From NCBI RefSeq assembly GCF_019649055.1, contig NW_026570266.1, forward strand, positions 248,001-312,000: 64,000 bases of DNA, given 5' to 3'. Made by a program: the position numbers and the translations under genes. This document shows positions 10,580-21,210 of the stretch, one piece after another. The first letter of the stretch is position 1; each line of letters opens with the position of its first letter. The notes under the pieces were generated by a model, which was given only the letters and a program-made list of their open reading frames with translations, did not search any database and was not told where the DNA came from. Source of the stretch: Paramacrobiotus metropolitanus (lineage: Eukaryota > Tardigrada > Eutardigrada > Parachela > Macrobiotidae).

Positions 10580-12311
10580 ATGGAGCCATCTTTGAAAAAG
10601 GTCAAACTAGAAGATGCCGATCCTATATGTCCGTTCCATACCTTGCCTATCGAAGTCGTGGCGCATGTATTCTCCTGTCTGGATATATTCGACATTTCGC
10701 AATGTTCAACGTAAGTTCCCCAGGGTAACGAAATAATAATAACCGTCTTGAATGTTTTCAATCCACTGTAAATAGAAAATTTAGCAAGCGCTATTAGAGG
10801 CGTGCCTTCGTCGCGGGAAACCTCGCTGCTCTGCATTGTATATAAAATCATATGGCGAAATGTGTGGTTATGGGCACCAAATCCAGTGTAGTGCAGTAAC
10901 AGCCAAGCGGTTCCCTGCGTTGCCTAACTGCTCTCTAGGTTTTGTAATAAAGAACTATTAATATTGCACACCGGAAGTGAATTGTTTTCTTATTAACACA
11001 TTGCAGAGTCTGCAAACGTTGGAAAGTCATCGCTTTTGAATCATATTTGGTTCAGAAAAGTGTCATCGTCGATATTCAAAAGTGGAACAAATACGAGCTC
11101 ACTAAAACTGATACCGTGTGGCGAAAATCAATGAACACCACTGTAACGGTTTATAAAGGGGAACCTCTGCTGAAGCGTTTCGTAACGTCATACACGCGTC
11201 ACGTGATACTACGGTGGCCGCTGGGTACTTGTCCCCCGGAAGCGGAACTTGTCTTGAGTTCTCCTAACGACTGTCCGGATATGTACGAAACAAACTATGG
11301 CTACGACTACTCGGGTCCGGTTTCGCGCTGCCTCGACAACATTATAAAGATTACCAGCAACATCCAGCGCGACGTTGGCCATACCATTTCAGCGCTGACC
11401 CTACAGAATTTAAAGTTGTACACAAATCACTGGAACGAGATACGCGATAATTTCCCGGAAGTACATTACGACCGCGTCCAGATTAACTGCCACTTTGAAC
11501 CAACCGCAAGGGAAGTAGAACCACAGCCGTTTGTTCTTCGAGTGGAGCTCGATAAGAAGACTCTGAAGAAAGCCGACATTCATCCGGACTGCAACGATTA
11601 CCGTGAAAATCGGTACTACGAACGCTTTGGTCTCTTTATACCAGCTCCACTTTCCGTAGAAGAAGAAAGTTGTATGAGCACAGTACTGCGGTCGCCGGTG
11701 AAAACTGGTTGGAAATATGAGCACTTTTGGAACAGGTACAGATACTCTGCCGGCAATTCAATCCGACGCCGTTAATTCTGAATGTGCGCCGTAGGTTTTG
11801 CTGTAAAAAAGTTAAAAAAAAGTTTTTGCCGTTCGCCGTTCCATGAGACCACATAGATTAAACAGCAACCTGTTCTTGAATTACAATATATACATGATTT
11901 TCGATGCACTTTTGGTATTTACTTACACAGCTAAATCAATGTGAACGTTTTATCGTTTCTTTCATTGAAAACACGAAATAAATTATTAGAAAATAAAAAT
12001 TGGTACTAAATCGTGAATGACTGCTCCTTAGGGTTTTCGGCAGGCAAGTTCGTCATAACCAGAGTTTGGCGGAAATGGAGTTAACAATGGATGAGATCCA
12101 TACGTATCCCTTGTGGAAGCAGTATCTCGTGCGTGATCTATTGCAGTACTATCCACTGAACGCCAGCGAAATCACATCTAATAATTCGCCCGGCGTCCGA
12201 AGTGCGGTGCAAAGAGTGCTTGGGCCCTTTAGATGGTACGGGTTTAGTGGCTACGGAACTTATCTGACCACTTTAAGGAGCACAAGCAACGTGCCATTGC
12301 CACTATGGTAG
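10580..12311 (+). CDS. F-box family protein C, three exons, intact
   Basis: Exons are 10,580-10,710, 11,007-11,735 and 12,032-12,311, all joined in phase 2 with GT-AG introns of 296 nt each, giving about 379 residues. Exon 1 encodes MEPSLKKVKLEDADPI followed by CPFHTLPIEVVAHVF; the basic KKVK is a possible nuclear signal. Exon 2 completes the F-box (VCKRWKVIAF) and carries RHVILRWPLG, CPPEAELVLSS, ALTLQNLKLYTNHW and the long C-terminal body. Exon 3 has MDEIHTYPLWKQYLVRDLLQYYP and ends LPLW-stop. The likely role is as an SCF ubiquitin-ligase adaptor with an unrecognised substrate-binding half. Confidence 0.85.
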
Positions 12312-13228
12312 CGGTTTCTGATAAAATTCCAACCTTACTGATGCAAACGAGTTGTTCGAATTTTCCATACTTCGTTCGTTTGCCGGGTTCATCCGTCCTG
12401 CTGTTGCCACTTAAATGTTACTTGAATTTTAAAGTAGTGTCACTAGTGTGTTTATTGCTAAACTGTCTAGTGTGTACGGCATTCCTGACAATCCGCATTT
12501 CGGCGGCCACAGAATTTTAGCTGCTTTATGGTGCTAATTTTTCTGACCGGGGCTCTTGGAATTCTCAGCGCGCTTTTCTTTCAGCTCAGCATTTCCGGCG
12601 TAAAGGTGCGCTCATCTGCTGTAGTTGATGGCGGTACGATATCATATAATGATTATAATCCAACGTTTGCACTTCTTGTTACGCTCCGTCAAGGTAATTA
12701 CGTGACGAACGCGGGTTTGTCGGCCGTTAATGTCAGTCACGCCGCCAGTTTTGCGCGAGCTGATCGATTGCAATCATTGCACCAATATTTTGGGCCAACA
12801 AGCCAGTGGGTGCTGACACACTGCTGCTCCGCCTGAAATAGCGCAAGCATAGCACAATCAACAAGCACCATACAGCCTGAAGCAGTCAATAGGCTAATGT
12901 AATTATCCAACATGCAACGGTACTGTTGTCGGCCTCCATGAGAAATTATTACAGGTATCTATCTACTCTACTCGTTAGTCATTCAACATTCTATGTTAAG
13001 ACGCGCGATAATTTTGACTTTTCCAACTCTTGTTTTTCTTCTGGCAGAATGCTGCAGTGACTATGTTAAGCTTTTACAAACAACGACATCAAAAACAAAA
13101 CCAATCAAAAGGCTATTGGAACAGCATGATAGTTACTGTATTGAACGACGTGCGCCAATTTGGATTTGATGAACAGAAATTCACATTATTATTTTACCGA
13201 TTGAGAAGCATTACTTTGAAGACAAATT
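12312..13228. other. Upstream region of F-box gene D
   Basis: No separate gene is supported; the open frame at 12,528-12,836 is not conserved in the paralogous upstream regions. The stretch 12,660-12,860 is similar to 60,640-60,770 and to the DNA on both sides of the LTR element (19,100-19,183 and 48,066-48,190). It contains AGTCACGCC at 12,735, matching the unoccupied form of the LTR insertion site. Confidence 0.45.
12807..12850 (+). promoter_or_regulatory. Class 2 upstream block, gene D copy
   Basis: GTGCTGACACACTGCTGC, then TCCG and GAAATAGCGCA, lies about 420 bp before the exon 0 ATG at 13,229. The same block precedes the two other family members that have an exon 0, so it may be a shared promoter or 5' UTR element. 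Confidence 0.4.
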
Positions 13229-14980
13229 ATGGCTGGCAGTAAGTGAAAACATCCTTCGATCGCTCTACAGGTTATGTTTATGTCAGCAAGCTCATTTCTT
13301 GACAGATCGGAAATGGGATTTGCCGCCAAAATATTCCACGGCAGACAGTGAAGCTGCCCCGTGCTACTGCCCGTTTCATACGTTGCCCATCGAGCTCGTA
13401 GCGCGCGTCTTTTCTTATCTGGATATATTTGAAATTTCCTGGTGTTCCATGTAAGTCACCTAGCGACCGCTCACTGCTCTTGTAATTATTTTTTTGTTAA
13501 CAAAACAATGAAAGTCTGTTTTAACTGTCAAAATTAGAAGCCACACCGCGGTGGTTTTACCAGCCACAGTTATACTGAACAGTAATAACTTAATTTTGTC
13601 AACTGAAAGCTGACGTTAATGGGTCATTTTAACTGTAGGGTCTGCAAGCGATGGGAAGTCATCGCGAATCATTCCCCTTTGGTTCGAAAGAGTGTCATTA
13701 TCGATATTCACCAATGGTACACAAACCAGCTGGATGGATTCCATTTCGAGGATGAGGATAGCTGTTTTGCGGTAAATCAAGGCGAGTCCCTGCTGAGGCG
13801 TTTCATGACCCGCTCCACTGGCCTCGTAATTCTTCGCTGGCCTCTGGATTATTACGCGCCGGAAGCGGAGCTTGTCATCCGAGCGCCTGATGAATGCCGG
13901 TTTGTCTCGAAAAACCACTATTCTTCCGACTACTCGGGTCCAGTGACGACCAGCATTGACAACATCCTCATCATTGTGAAGAATATTCAGCGACACCTGG
14001 GCAATACATCCTTAGCGTTAACGTTGCAAAATGTAAAGCTCTACACAAATCATTGGCACGCGATTCGCGACCGCTTTTCCACGGTGCACTATGACAATGT
14101 CCAGATTAACTGCCATTTCGAACCCATCGGTCGGGGTCGGCATTCACGTCCGAAACCGGTTGTTCTACGCATTGAGCTGGACAGGAAGACTTTCACTCAA
14201 GCCGATATTCGTCCGGGTTGCAATGACTATGAGCGGTTTGGTAGTTTCATACCGGCTCCGTTGTCAGATGAGGAAGAACGCTGTATGGGCAAGGTGCTGC
14301 GGTCGCCGAGAAAAATTGGTCACAATTATCCTGACTACTGGAAAAGGTAACTGTCCGATGCTAGATAAACAAAAATTCCAATTTCAATGGTAAACTCGAG
14401 TGCTGTGGAGTGTGGATCACTGATCCGCCCTTCTTGTTGACAACCAACTCACGTACTCTAGTGCTTGGAGGACAGTTTTCATGATTGTGGTTAAGTTATT
14501 GTGCAATTTACTTTACAGGAGCAGACAGATCGCTCCTGTTAATCTTTGTGATTTGTTTGCTTCCGGTTAATATAATGCAGACCGTCACACGGACGCCGTC
14601 TGTACGAGTTAGCGGTACAATGCGGAATTCATCTTAACTCTTGTATACCTATTAGCAGACAGAGATAATTTGATATTTAATTATGACTGACTGCTTCCAG
14701 GTACTTTGGCAGAGATGTAAATGCTGACCGGAGTCTGTGCGAAATGGAATTGACAGTGGATGAGATCCTTACATACCCTTTGTGGAAACAGTACTTCGCG
14801 CGCGACCTGTTGCAGCAGTATCCAGTTGATACCTATGGAATCTGCGCTGATAGTCACAGTGGCGTTAGTGCGGTACAGAGATCTTTGGGACCATTCGAGT
14901 GGCTGGGTTCATCTAGCTTTCTCGCCAACGCTATCGCTTACCATCGTTTTCGCACCACTGTGTCGAAGCCACTATGGTGA
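13229..14980 (+). CDS. F-box family protein D, four exons, intact
   Basis: A tiny first coding exon, 13,229-13,238 (ATG GCT GGC A, then GTAAGT), joins exon 13,306-13,450, followed by 13,639-14,346 and 14,701-14,980, for about 380 residues. The micro-exon start is supported by the same layout in two paralogs. The second exon encodes RKWDLPPKYSTADSEAAP then CPFHTLPIELVARVFSYLDIF; the third completes the F-box (VCKRWEVIANHSPLVRK) and carries LVILRWPLDYY, ALTLQNVKLYTNHW and CHFEPIGRGRHSRPKP. The last exon has ILTYPLWKQYFARDLLQQYP and ends KPLW-stop. It is closest to the copies at 48,568 and 61,010. The predicted role is SCF adaptor; the substrate is unknown. Confidence 0.85.
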
Positions 14981-15525
14981 AAGTTTCTTCGACTCATATG
15001 CGACTTTACAATGTCGTAGTCATGCAATACTTTATCAATTTACACTTTCACTGGGAACAGCTACGTTGTTCTTGATAAAACAAACGCCTTTCTTGAGAGT
15101 CACTACTGGAATGCGTCGTAGAAAATGGTTTCATAAGTTAAAGATTGGGATTTTATTTAATCGATGTACAGATATGTCTCAGGACAAATTATGTGTGACA
15201 AATTGAAGACCTGATTACTTCTATTTTTGCGGCTAAGATAGTATAGATTTTCATCTATAACAAAGAAAAACACCTTGTATAAAATTCGAAAGTAATACAA
15301 CAAAATACTATAGTATCTTGGAAATTGAACATTTTTCCATTCTCGCGTCTGTTCATTCCGCTTCCATTGTCGCAATGTAGATCGTTTTTTCGCTTCAACA
15401 ATTAGCTAATGTTAGCTGATTAGTCAACGTTGAGTCATGCAGATACCGGTGAAAACAAAAAAAAACAGAAATTTTGATGGACAATGCATTTGCATCTGAG
15501 CAAATAAAAATAATATGGAGCACCT
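14981..15525. other. No gene seen
   Basis: 3' flank of F-box gene D. An AATAAA-like string occurs near 15,502. No open frame with a recognisable product. Confidence 0.3.
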
Positions 15526-15529
15526 GTTG

Positions 15530-15904
15530 ACTGTTGGAACCGCTTCATATACATATCGTCAAATGCCTGTTACGCTTTACAAGAATACGCTATCGCCCGT
15601 TGCCCTGAATTCCTTCAATATGGGTTCCTTGAAGAGACGTTTTCGCAGAAAAATGCCGCTACCACAACACATATTTCGTACTAGAATATACGGGCAACAT
15701 GAAAACTAGAATATACGGGCAACATGAGGCTGTTGTAACCGCTTCATATAATAATCGTCAAATGCCTGTTACGCTTTACAAGAATACGCTATCGCCCGTT
15801 GTCCTGAATTCCTTCAATATGGGTTCCTTGAAGAGACGTTTTCGCAGAAAAATGCCGCTACCACAACACATATTTCGTACTAGAATATACGGGCAACATG
15901 AAAA
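15530..15904. repeat. Tandem duplication, period 199 bp
   Basis: Two nearly identical copies begin with CGCTTCATAT at 15,541 and 15,740. They share CAAATGCCTGTTACG, GACGTTTTCGCAG and end TATACGGGCAACATGAAAA. The last 20 or so bases are present a third time at the junction. The open frames across each copy are not otherwise supported as coding. Confidence 0.85.
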
Positions 15905-16378
15905 ACACTTGTAACAAACTGCGTGTATCAAGATTCTTGTCATGCTAAGTCTGCATCTGGGCATACAGAGCGTACATATTAAGCGTAGACCGCTAACTAA
16001 AGTGAAATGATACGAGTGTCTGGTTTCGGAACTGCAGGAAAGCAAGTGCCTCTGTTTTGTACTGCGAATGTTTCTTATGTTTAACTCAATCTCACCTTAT
16101 ATAACTGCATACCAGTCGGATATAAAATGCTTTGGCAAATTTTTGGATGTCTGCCTGTTGAATTTTATAGTATTGCATTCCTCTACAACACACTTTCTTG
16201 GAACACTGATGGAGCTCACACTTCGACCATTACTGCTTGCGCAGTAATGCGCAGTTATCTGTGCGTAGCCGTTAAACGCCATCATGAGGGGCAAAGAAAA
16301 GAATGTCATACCACCTCTCGCCTTCCACGACTACGCACAAAACCAACGTACTATGTACACACTGTGAATCCATCACCC

Positions 16379-16417
16379 TGATCACGCAACGATCACGGCA
16401 TTAATGCCGTGATCTGT
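16379..16417. promoter_or_regulatory. Palindromic ATCACG/CGTGAT motif, copy 4
   Basis: Begins TGATCACGCAACGATCACG and ends TGCCGTGATCTGT; the inner part GATCACGGCATTAATGCCGT is itself palindromic. It lies 168 bp before the start codon of F-box gene E. Confidence 0.5.
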
Positions 16418-16584
16418 CGATAAACCGGCATTCAACCGGTAAGTCAAGCAGTCGGCTTACCCTACCGCTTTAAGCCCGTGGAAGCGATGGAAATAATTAT
16501 AGTAGAACTACTACTGTGTTTGCCAGAGGCTGCTGCTTTTTTAATATACATGTGTGCAAGCCAGATTTCTCCCCCCAATTACCG

Positions 16585-17133
16585 ATGGAGAGACCATCCA
16601 AAATAGCCAAAAAGGAAGATGCTCATGGCCCTTGCCCGTTCCATACTCTGCCTATTGAGCTCGTGGCACATGTCTACTCTTATTTGGATATATTTGAAAT
16701 TTCCCGCTGCTCAACGTACGCTATTTAGTTTACCGGAATTAAATCTTCAACTTTGTGATTCTTTTGATCAATTTGCCAGCTCCTAGAACACGAAGCTAAA
16801 AGTGGGTGCATAGGTTTGGTTGCTTTGTAGGGTATGCAAGCGTTTCGAGCTCGTTGCGAATAATTCCCCGCTCGTCCAGAAAACCGTCATCGTTGATGTC
16901 CGCAAATGGGACAAGAATGATTGTAATAAGGACGATGAACGGGTATGGAAAAAGACCGGAATTCGCGACTCCAGAGGAAAAATACTGCTGAAACGTTTCG
17001 TGACACGATCCACGCGCCTCCTGATCCTACGTTGGCCACTTGATCGCTGTCCACCCGAGGCGGAACTCTCCATACACATTCCTGACCCCAATCCGGACAT
17101 GTTTGACAGCAGCTATCGTTGCCATTATTCAGT
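16585..17133 (+). pseudogene. F-box family gene E, 3' half deleted
   Basis: Exon 1, 16,585-16,715, encodes MERPSKIAKKEDAHGP then CPFHTLPIELVAHVYSYLDIF and ends at a GTACGC donor. Exon 2 starts at 16,831 (VCKRFELVANNSPLVQK) and matches the family through CPPEAELSIHIPDPNPDMF and SSYRCHYS. Similarity stops abruptly near 17,133. The remainder of exon 2 and all of exon 3 are missing. The DNA from about 17,285 is similar to the 3' flank of the intact gene at 54,976, so an internal deletion rather than an insertion removed the rest. The frame stays open to a stop at 17,291, so a truncated F-box-only product is possible. Confidence 0.7.
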
Positions 17134-17284
17134 AGTCAATAGGAGAGGAGCTTGCAGCTTCCCAGTCCATTGGCTCGTACGTTCAATTCGTCATTCAGAA
17201 CGACTAACTTGTAAATCTGATGAGCAGTTCGTGCAATGTAAAAATATTGTAAAGTGCAATGTAAAAATATTCACTAAAAATGTG

Positions 17285-17640
17285 CGCTACTGAACGTTAA
17301 TGTAGAATCAACGATATTTTTAAATACTTATTTGAGCAGAGTCTTCTTTTGTCAGAAAATAAAACAAAGACTCGTTTCTCAATTTTTCAGAGTCGTATGG
17401 CAAAGTATGTGTATGAAAGTACAAATCATTTTCCGCTTATATCTGTCACGTTTGTGGATTGTGTCTGTGAAGTTGATATTTCGGCTCCGATGTGGTGAGT
17501 GCCACGTGTTATATTCATTAATTGTTTGTTATCACATTGTGATAATTTGTTAACAATGCGGTAGGTATTAAAACTTCACAGATAGTCGTAATCAGGCAAC
17601 ATATTGTACAATACGTTCTGTTAATACTCTCCGCTAATGC
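17285..17640 (+). repeat. Paralog of the 3' flank of F-box gene G
   Basis: Similar in order to about 56,795-57,115: GAACGTTAATGTA, CTTTTGTCAG, ACTCGTTTC, TCCGCTTATATCTG, AACAATGCGG, AACTTCACAGATA and CTCCGCTAA. In gene G this sequence follows exon 3, whereas here it follows a truncated exon 2. Confidence 0.6.
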
Positions 17641-17649
17641 TCAATAACC

Positions 17650-17673
17650 CAACTACGTACATGTACGTAGTTG
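17650..17673. repeat. Perfect 24-bp palindrome
   Basis: CAACTACGTACA is immediately followed by its reverse complement TGTACGTAGTTG. Imperfect palindromic words with GTACATT and AATGTACA continue to about 17,730. Function unknown. Confidence 0.8.
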
Positions 17674-18265
17674 AGTTAATGAGCAAATGTACATTAGCGA
17701 ATGTACATTTCACAAATGTGCATTTGCGAATGCTAAGCAATCAGGCTTCAAGCGCCCGGATGTGCAGTGCCGAATTAATGGGCATCGCTCGCTTTGATCC
17801 AGGAAGCCGGTACCAGAAGTAATGCGAATCCAGATCTGAAAACTTTAAAGCATTCAAGGGAAGTGGCCCGGTACAATGCATGGTACCCAAATCGTGTATG
17901 TCCGCGAAAACTTTCATTTTCGCGCACTATTAAACACTTTTTTGCTTTGTTTTATGACAGTCCGTTGGCAGATGGTTTGTACACACTGAAGTGAAAACCG
18001 TTTGAGAGCGCAACATCCGGTTCGGGGAGTATTGGTTGTAAAAATTTCAAAAAGTTCAAATACATTCAGGTGTGCCAAAAGTCTCATTATGGGCAGATCT
18101 TTTTTAACTATTGCATATAAATGCACGTAAGTACATATAAAGATATCATGTACTGCGCTATAGCGTTTGGAGAGCTTGTAGCTCGAATAAACATCGCGAG
18201 TTTCCCAGGGCGATGTAAGCGACGGCGCTTTGGTGTATCAAATCTTCAGCATTATTCTGGTGATG

Positions 18266-18340
18266 CCTAACGTGGTCTAGCTGTGAGCTCTTTGCGGTAA
18301 AAGATAGTAGACCGGGTTCGATTCCCGACTTTTCGGGATA
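18266..18340 (+). ncRNA. tRNA-like sequence with A and B boxes
   Basis: TGGTCTAGCTG at 18,273-18,283 fits the Pol III A-box consensus, and GGTTCGATTCC at 18,315-18,325 fits the B box 42 nt later. CGGG-TTCGATT-CCCG forms a perfect T-arm. The 7 nt before the A box do not pair with the 7 nt after the T-arm, and no convincing anticodon arm is seen. It is therefore a tRNA pseudogene or the head of a tRNA-derived SINE rather than a working tRNA. Confidence 0.4.
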
Positions 18341-18869
18341 ATGCCACGATTTTTAACCCTACTGCAGCTTTTTATAGGCGTTTCAGGCTCAACTGCCGCT
18401 GTGGGGCGTACTTCCCTTACAAAGTTGTCTGCAGATGGACGGTTTAGCCTATTTTAGCTCGATACAGAAGCAGTTGGTACCTTCCACCGTCACTTCAAAG
18501 TCTATTTGGTGGTAACAGAAGCACGTATCCTGGTAGACTTTGCGAACTGATGCTTGATTTTAAAATAAACCAGCCCTTCGCACAGCTGCTAAGCCGGTGA
18601 GTCCATTTTACCTAGATAAAACCTGTTTCTAAATACTCACAATTCCAATTATTCATTGCTGTGTTTGTTTCTGCGGATGGTAGTTATCAGGTCACCACGT
18701 GAAAACAAATATCTGTATGTCGTTTTGATTATCGCAGCGGCACGATTATGTGCAAAAATCAAGCAACTGACTCCACTGCCGCTCTTTGGGCCTATAACCA
18801 TGGCCGGTGATAGTCTTGCAATCGCGGCTCACTGATTAAATATTTAATGTTTAATTGTTTAACGTCCGC

Positions 18870-19179
18870 ACACAATCTACGAGTAGGTACACACCCGATC
18901 GGAGGCAGCATACATAAAAACGGCAATAAAATAACCTCGTTGTTCATTGCAGAAGATCGTTGGCTTTCATGACGGGTGATAATTTCATTAACTAATTATT
19001 GCTTGACCGGCGATTAATGTTGATACATATAGTTAAGCATTTTTAAACGCCTGTCCGCTTCGATTGCAGGCCCAATGACGCGGTACATGTCTAATGTCCA
19101 TCGCTTTTCGCTTCATTACGGCTCTTTTCAAGCGGTGATTATATAGCAGTTGCCAGCTATTCCGTAGATCATGCCAGTC
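18870..19179. repeat. Upstream block shared within the F-box cluster
   Basis: Similar to 57,130-57,300: GACGCGGTACAT, CTTTTCGCTTCATTACGG and TCAAGCGGTGATTA. The last part resembles 60,660-60,710 (GTTGCCAG, GATCATGCCAG). The LTR element has inserted at the end of this block, separating it from its continuation at 48,066. Confidence 0.5.
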
Positions 19180-19183
19180 ACGC
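19180..19183 (+). repeat. Target site duplication, left (ACGC)
   Basis: ACGC directly precedes the 5' LTR and is repeated directly after the 3' LTR at 48,062-48,065. A 4-bp duplication is within the range usual for Gypsy elements. Confidence 0.85.
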
Positions 19184-20165
19184 TGACGTGTACTGGCGTC
19201 CCTTAGTACACATCGGTACTACTTTACTACTTCTACCCTTACAACTAAGGCTTAGGCTTTACTACATCTTCTACGCGAGTCCTGACCCCGAGTCTCTACT
19301 TCGACTTCTCAGAAATCCCCAGCAGAGAACTTTGACCGCGACTTGCCATTTCGACGTGACCGCGCTTCGATGACGTAGCTCAACCTATTGTTCTAGTGTA
19401 TTAGCTGACCTCTTGTTCTCATTTGTCCACGTGTAGTTGTGCAGCGGTGTGATTAGTCCACGTGTCCTCAGATGTCTCTTATTGGTTAGATCCTAAATCC
19501 CTATTGTTCTCAGACCCGTACCTGCGCGTACGAAGAGCCAGCACTTGCGGTGCCCAGGGCTATATAAGGCGCTCGTCGCCCACACAAATGTCAAGAGTTG
19601 TAATCCCAACAAAAGTAGAGTCTTGTTACTCGATCTGATTAACTTCAGGCTTTTGCTCTGGTCTTCTCTTTCCAAGTGAGGCTGTTCAAACTGACCTCTG
19701 GGTGACCTTTCACCTATTGTCAGGGGTCATTCCTCTACTTCGTCGACGTGCATTATCATCTTCGGATAGTCTCGTGACGTAACAGGCTACCCACTTGATC
19801 CCACTTGTTTGCCTTGACCTTTCGGTCCCTTCGATCTTCATGCCCTGTAGCGCCAGGTTGATGGATTTGTCATACTCATACGCTTCGGCTACCATCTAGC
19901 GTCGGACAGGAAACGTATAACATCACGCATCCCTTGTGTTTCCTTTCGTGTCTTCTCTTTCAGCAGGCTTTCGAGTTCCGGATCCTCTTCATCCTTGCAT
20001 ATCATCTCATACTTGTACATCAACATCCTTAACCTTTCGCTCCATGAAATACATAAGAAGTTGAGATTAAGAGTAGCTCTATTCCCCCGACTGGTCGTGG
20101 TCCGGGAAGTGCATATTTCCATCGCACACAACACGTCTTTCATTCTATTTCTATATTGCACGACA
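19184..20165 (+). repeat. 5' LTR
   Basis: 982 bp, starting TGACGTGTACTGG and ending TATTGCACGACA. It has a TATATAA box at 19,561. It is identical, as far as I can read, to the 3' LTR except for one fewer CTT unit near 19,985. Open frames inside it are mirrored in the 3' LTR and are not called as genes. Confidence 0.92.
19561..19567 (+). promoter_or_regulatory. LTR TATA box
   Basis: CTATATAAGGCGC in the middle of the LTR fits the U3/R core promoter of the element. The counterpart in the 3' LTR is at 47,454. Confidence 0.55.
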
Positions 20166-20183
20166 TGGCGCCCACCGTGGTTC
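20166..20183 (+). other. Primer binding site, tRNA-Lys type
   Basis: TGGCGCCCACCGTGGTTC begins immediately after the 5' LTR. It matches most of the sequence complementary to the 3' end of animal tRNA-Lys (TGGCGCCCAACGTGGGGC, as used by lysine-primed retroelements), with the first nine bases identical. Confidence 0.75.
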
Positions 20184-21210
20184 AAACTTTCCCGATGGAG
20201 CAGAAAGTTTAATTTAAATTGATAGTACAATTAAATTGATGGTGCAGGATGGTTGGTGGTCAACTCGAGAGAGCCCACATTTAAGAAAGTCCGTTAGGAG
20301 CCACTAGTGTGGTGCAGGAGGTCTGCGTTCCAGTTCTGACCTAGGGTAACCGAGTCCCCCGGTTTGATTCATGTATAGATTGATTCGCACTTAGCGATAT
20401 ATATTTTGGGTGACAATACGGGCTGAGAACAGTATAGGCACTTGAAAACTGTTCGTGTATGCGGCACTTTACGTGTCTATGATTGAAAAAGCACCGTAAG
20501 ACCATTCGAGGTCAAAATTTCCTTTCATTTTATTTTCTTTTCTGAACCGGGCAAGCCAGAAAGACTACGTGAATTCGAACGGCAGAACCAGCAGGATTAG
20601 TTGAGTGAAATTGTAAGTCAAACGCGCGAAAATTCGCAGTGTATTTTTAGCCGTTCTTTAATATTGAATCTTCGTAAAAATGTTGAATTTTTGTAAATAT
20701 GGCGTATCCGAGTTAGCGGAGTAGCCATCGTACTACGATTTTTGAAAATTTTCGGTAATCAACAGAGCAGATATAGCTGTCTCTTGTTGTGTAACGCAGT
20801 GTCACTGTTAACTGGAAATTAGTCACAGTGTTGTAACTAGCGGGTAAAATACGAAATAGCAGTTGAAACCTTAAAGGTCAACTGTAAATACGAGTTGTTT
20901 ACACATGCTTAAGTGCGTGTTGTAACAACGAGATTCATACGAGTTGGTTACGCATGCTTGAGTGCGTGCTGTAACAACGAGATTTTCGGACGTGTTGTTT
21001 CGGTACCGCGGAAGTTGTTATTGAGTCAGCGTCGTCCTAACGAAACGGTGTTGTCAGGAGTCACAGCTTTGAGTAGCGTACGTGTACCTCTGTCAAGAGC
21101 CGTGGGTCATACGAGTTGGTTGATTCGTCAATCAACGGGAACAGTGTAACTTTCACTTTCTGAATCCAGTTGTAATTGGTAAGGTCAGTCGCGGTTGCAT
21201 TGCAAACAAA
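20184..21210 (+). other. 5' leader of the LTR element
   Basis: About 1 kb of untranslated leader. It contains a tandem pair of 49-bp units at 20,890-20,985 (ACGAGTTG, CATGCTT, AGTGCGTG, TGTAACAACGAGATT) and a partial third at 21,110. The repeated, possibly structured units are candidates for an RNA packaging or dimer signal, which is inference. Confidence 0.5.

Noticed and set aside
12528-12836. 102-residue frame upstream of gene D
   Set aside because: The same DNA in paralogous upstream regions (48,066-48,190 and 60,640-60,770) is not open in this frame.
17335-17553. Plus-strand frame after truncated gene E
   Set aside because: It corresponds to the non-coding 3' flank of gene G and is not conserved as a frame there.
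18266-18340. Functional tRNA gene
   Set aside because: The T-arm and boxes are good, but the acceptor strands do not pair and no anticodon arm is visible.
19493-20230. Minus-strand open frames inside the 5' LTR (and mirrored in the 3' LTR at 47,386-48,057)
   Set aside because: They are repeated only because the LTRs are identical, match no family, and lie across the promoter region; most likely chance frames.
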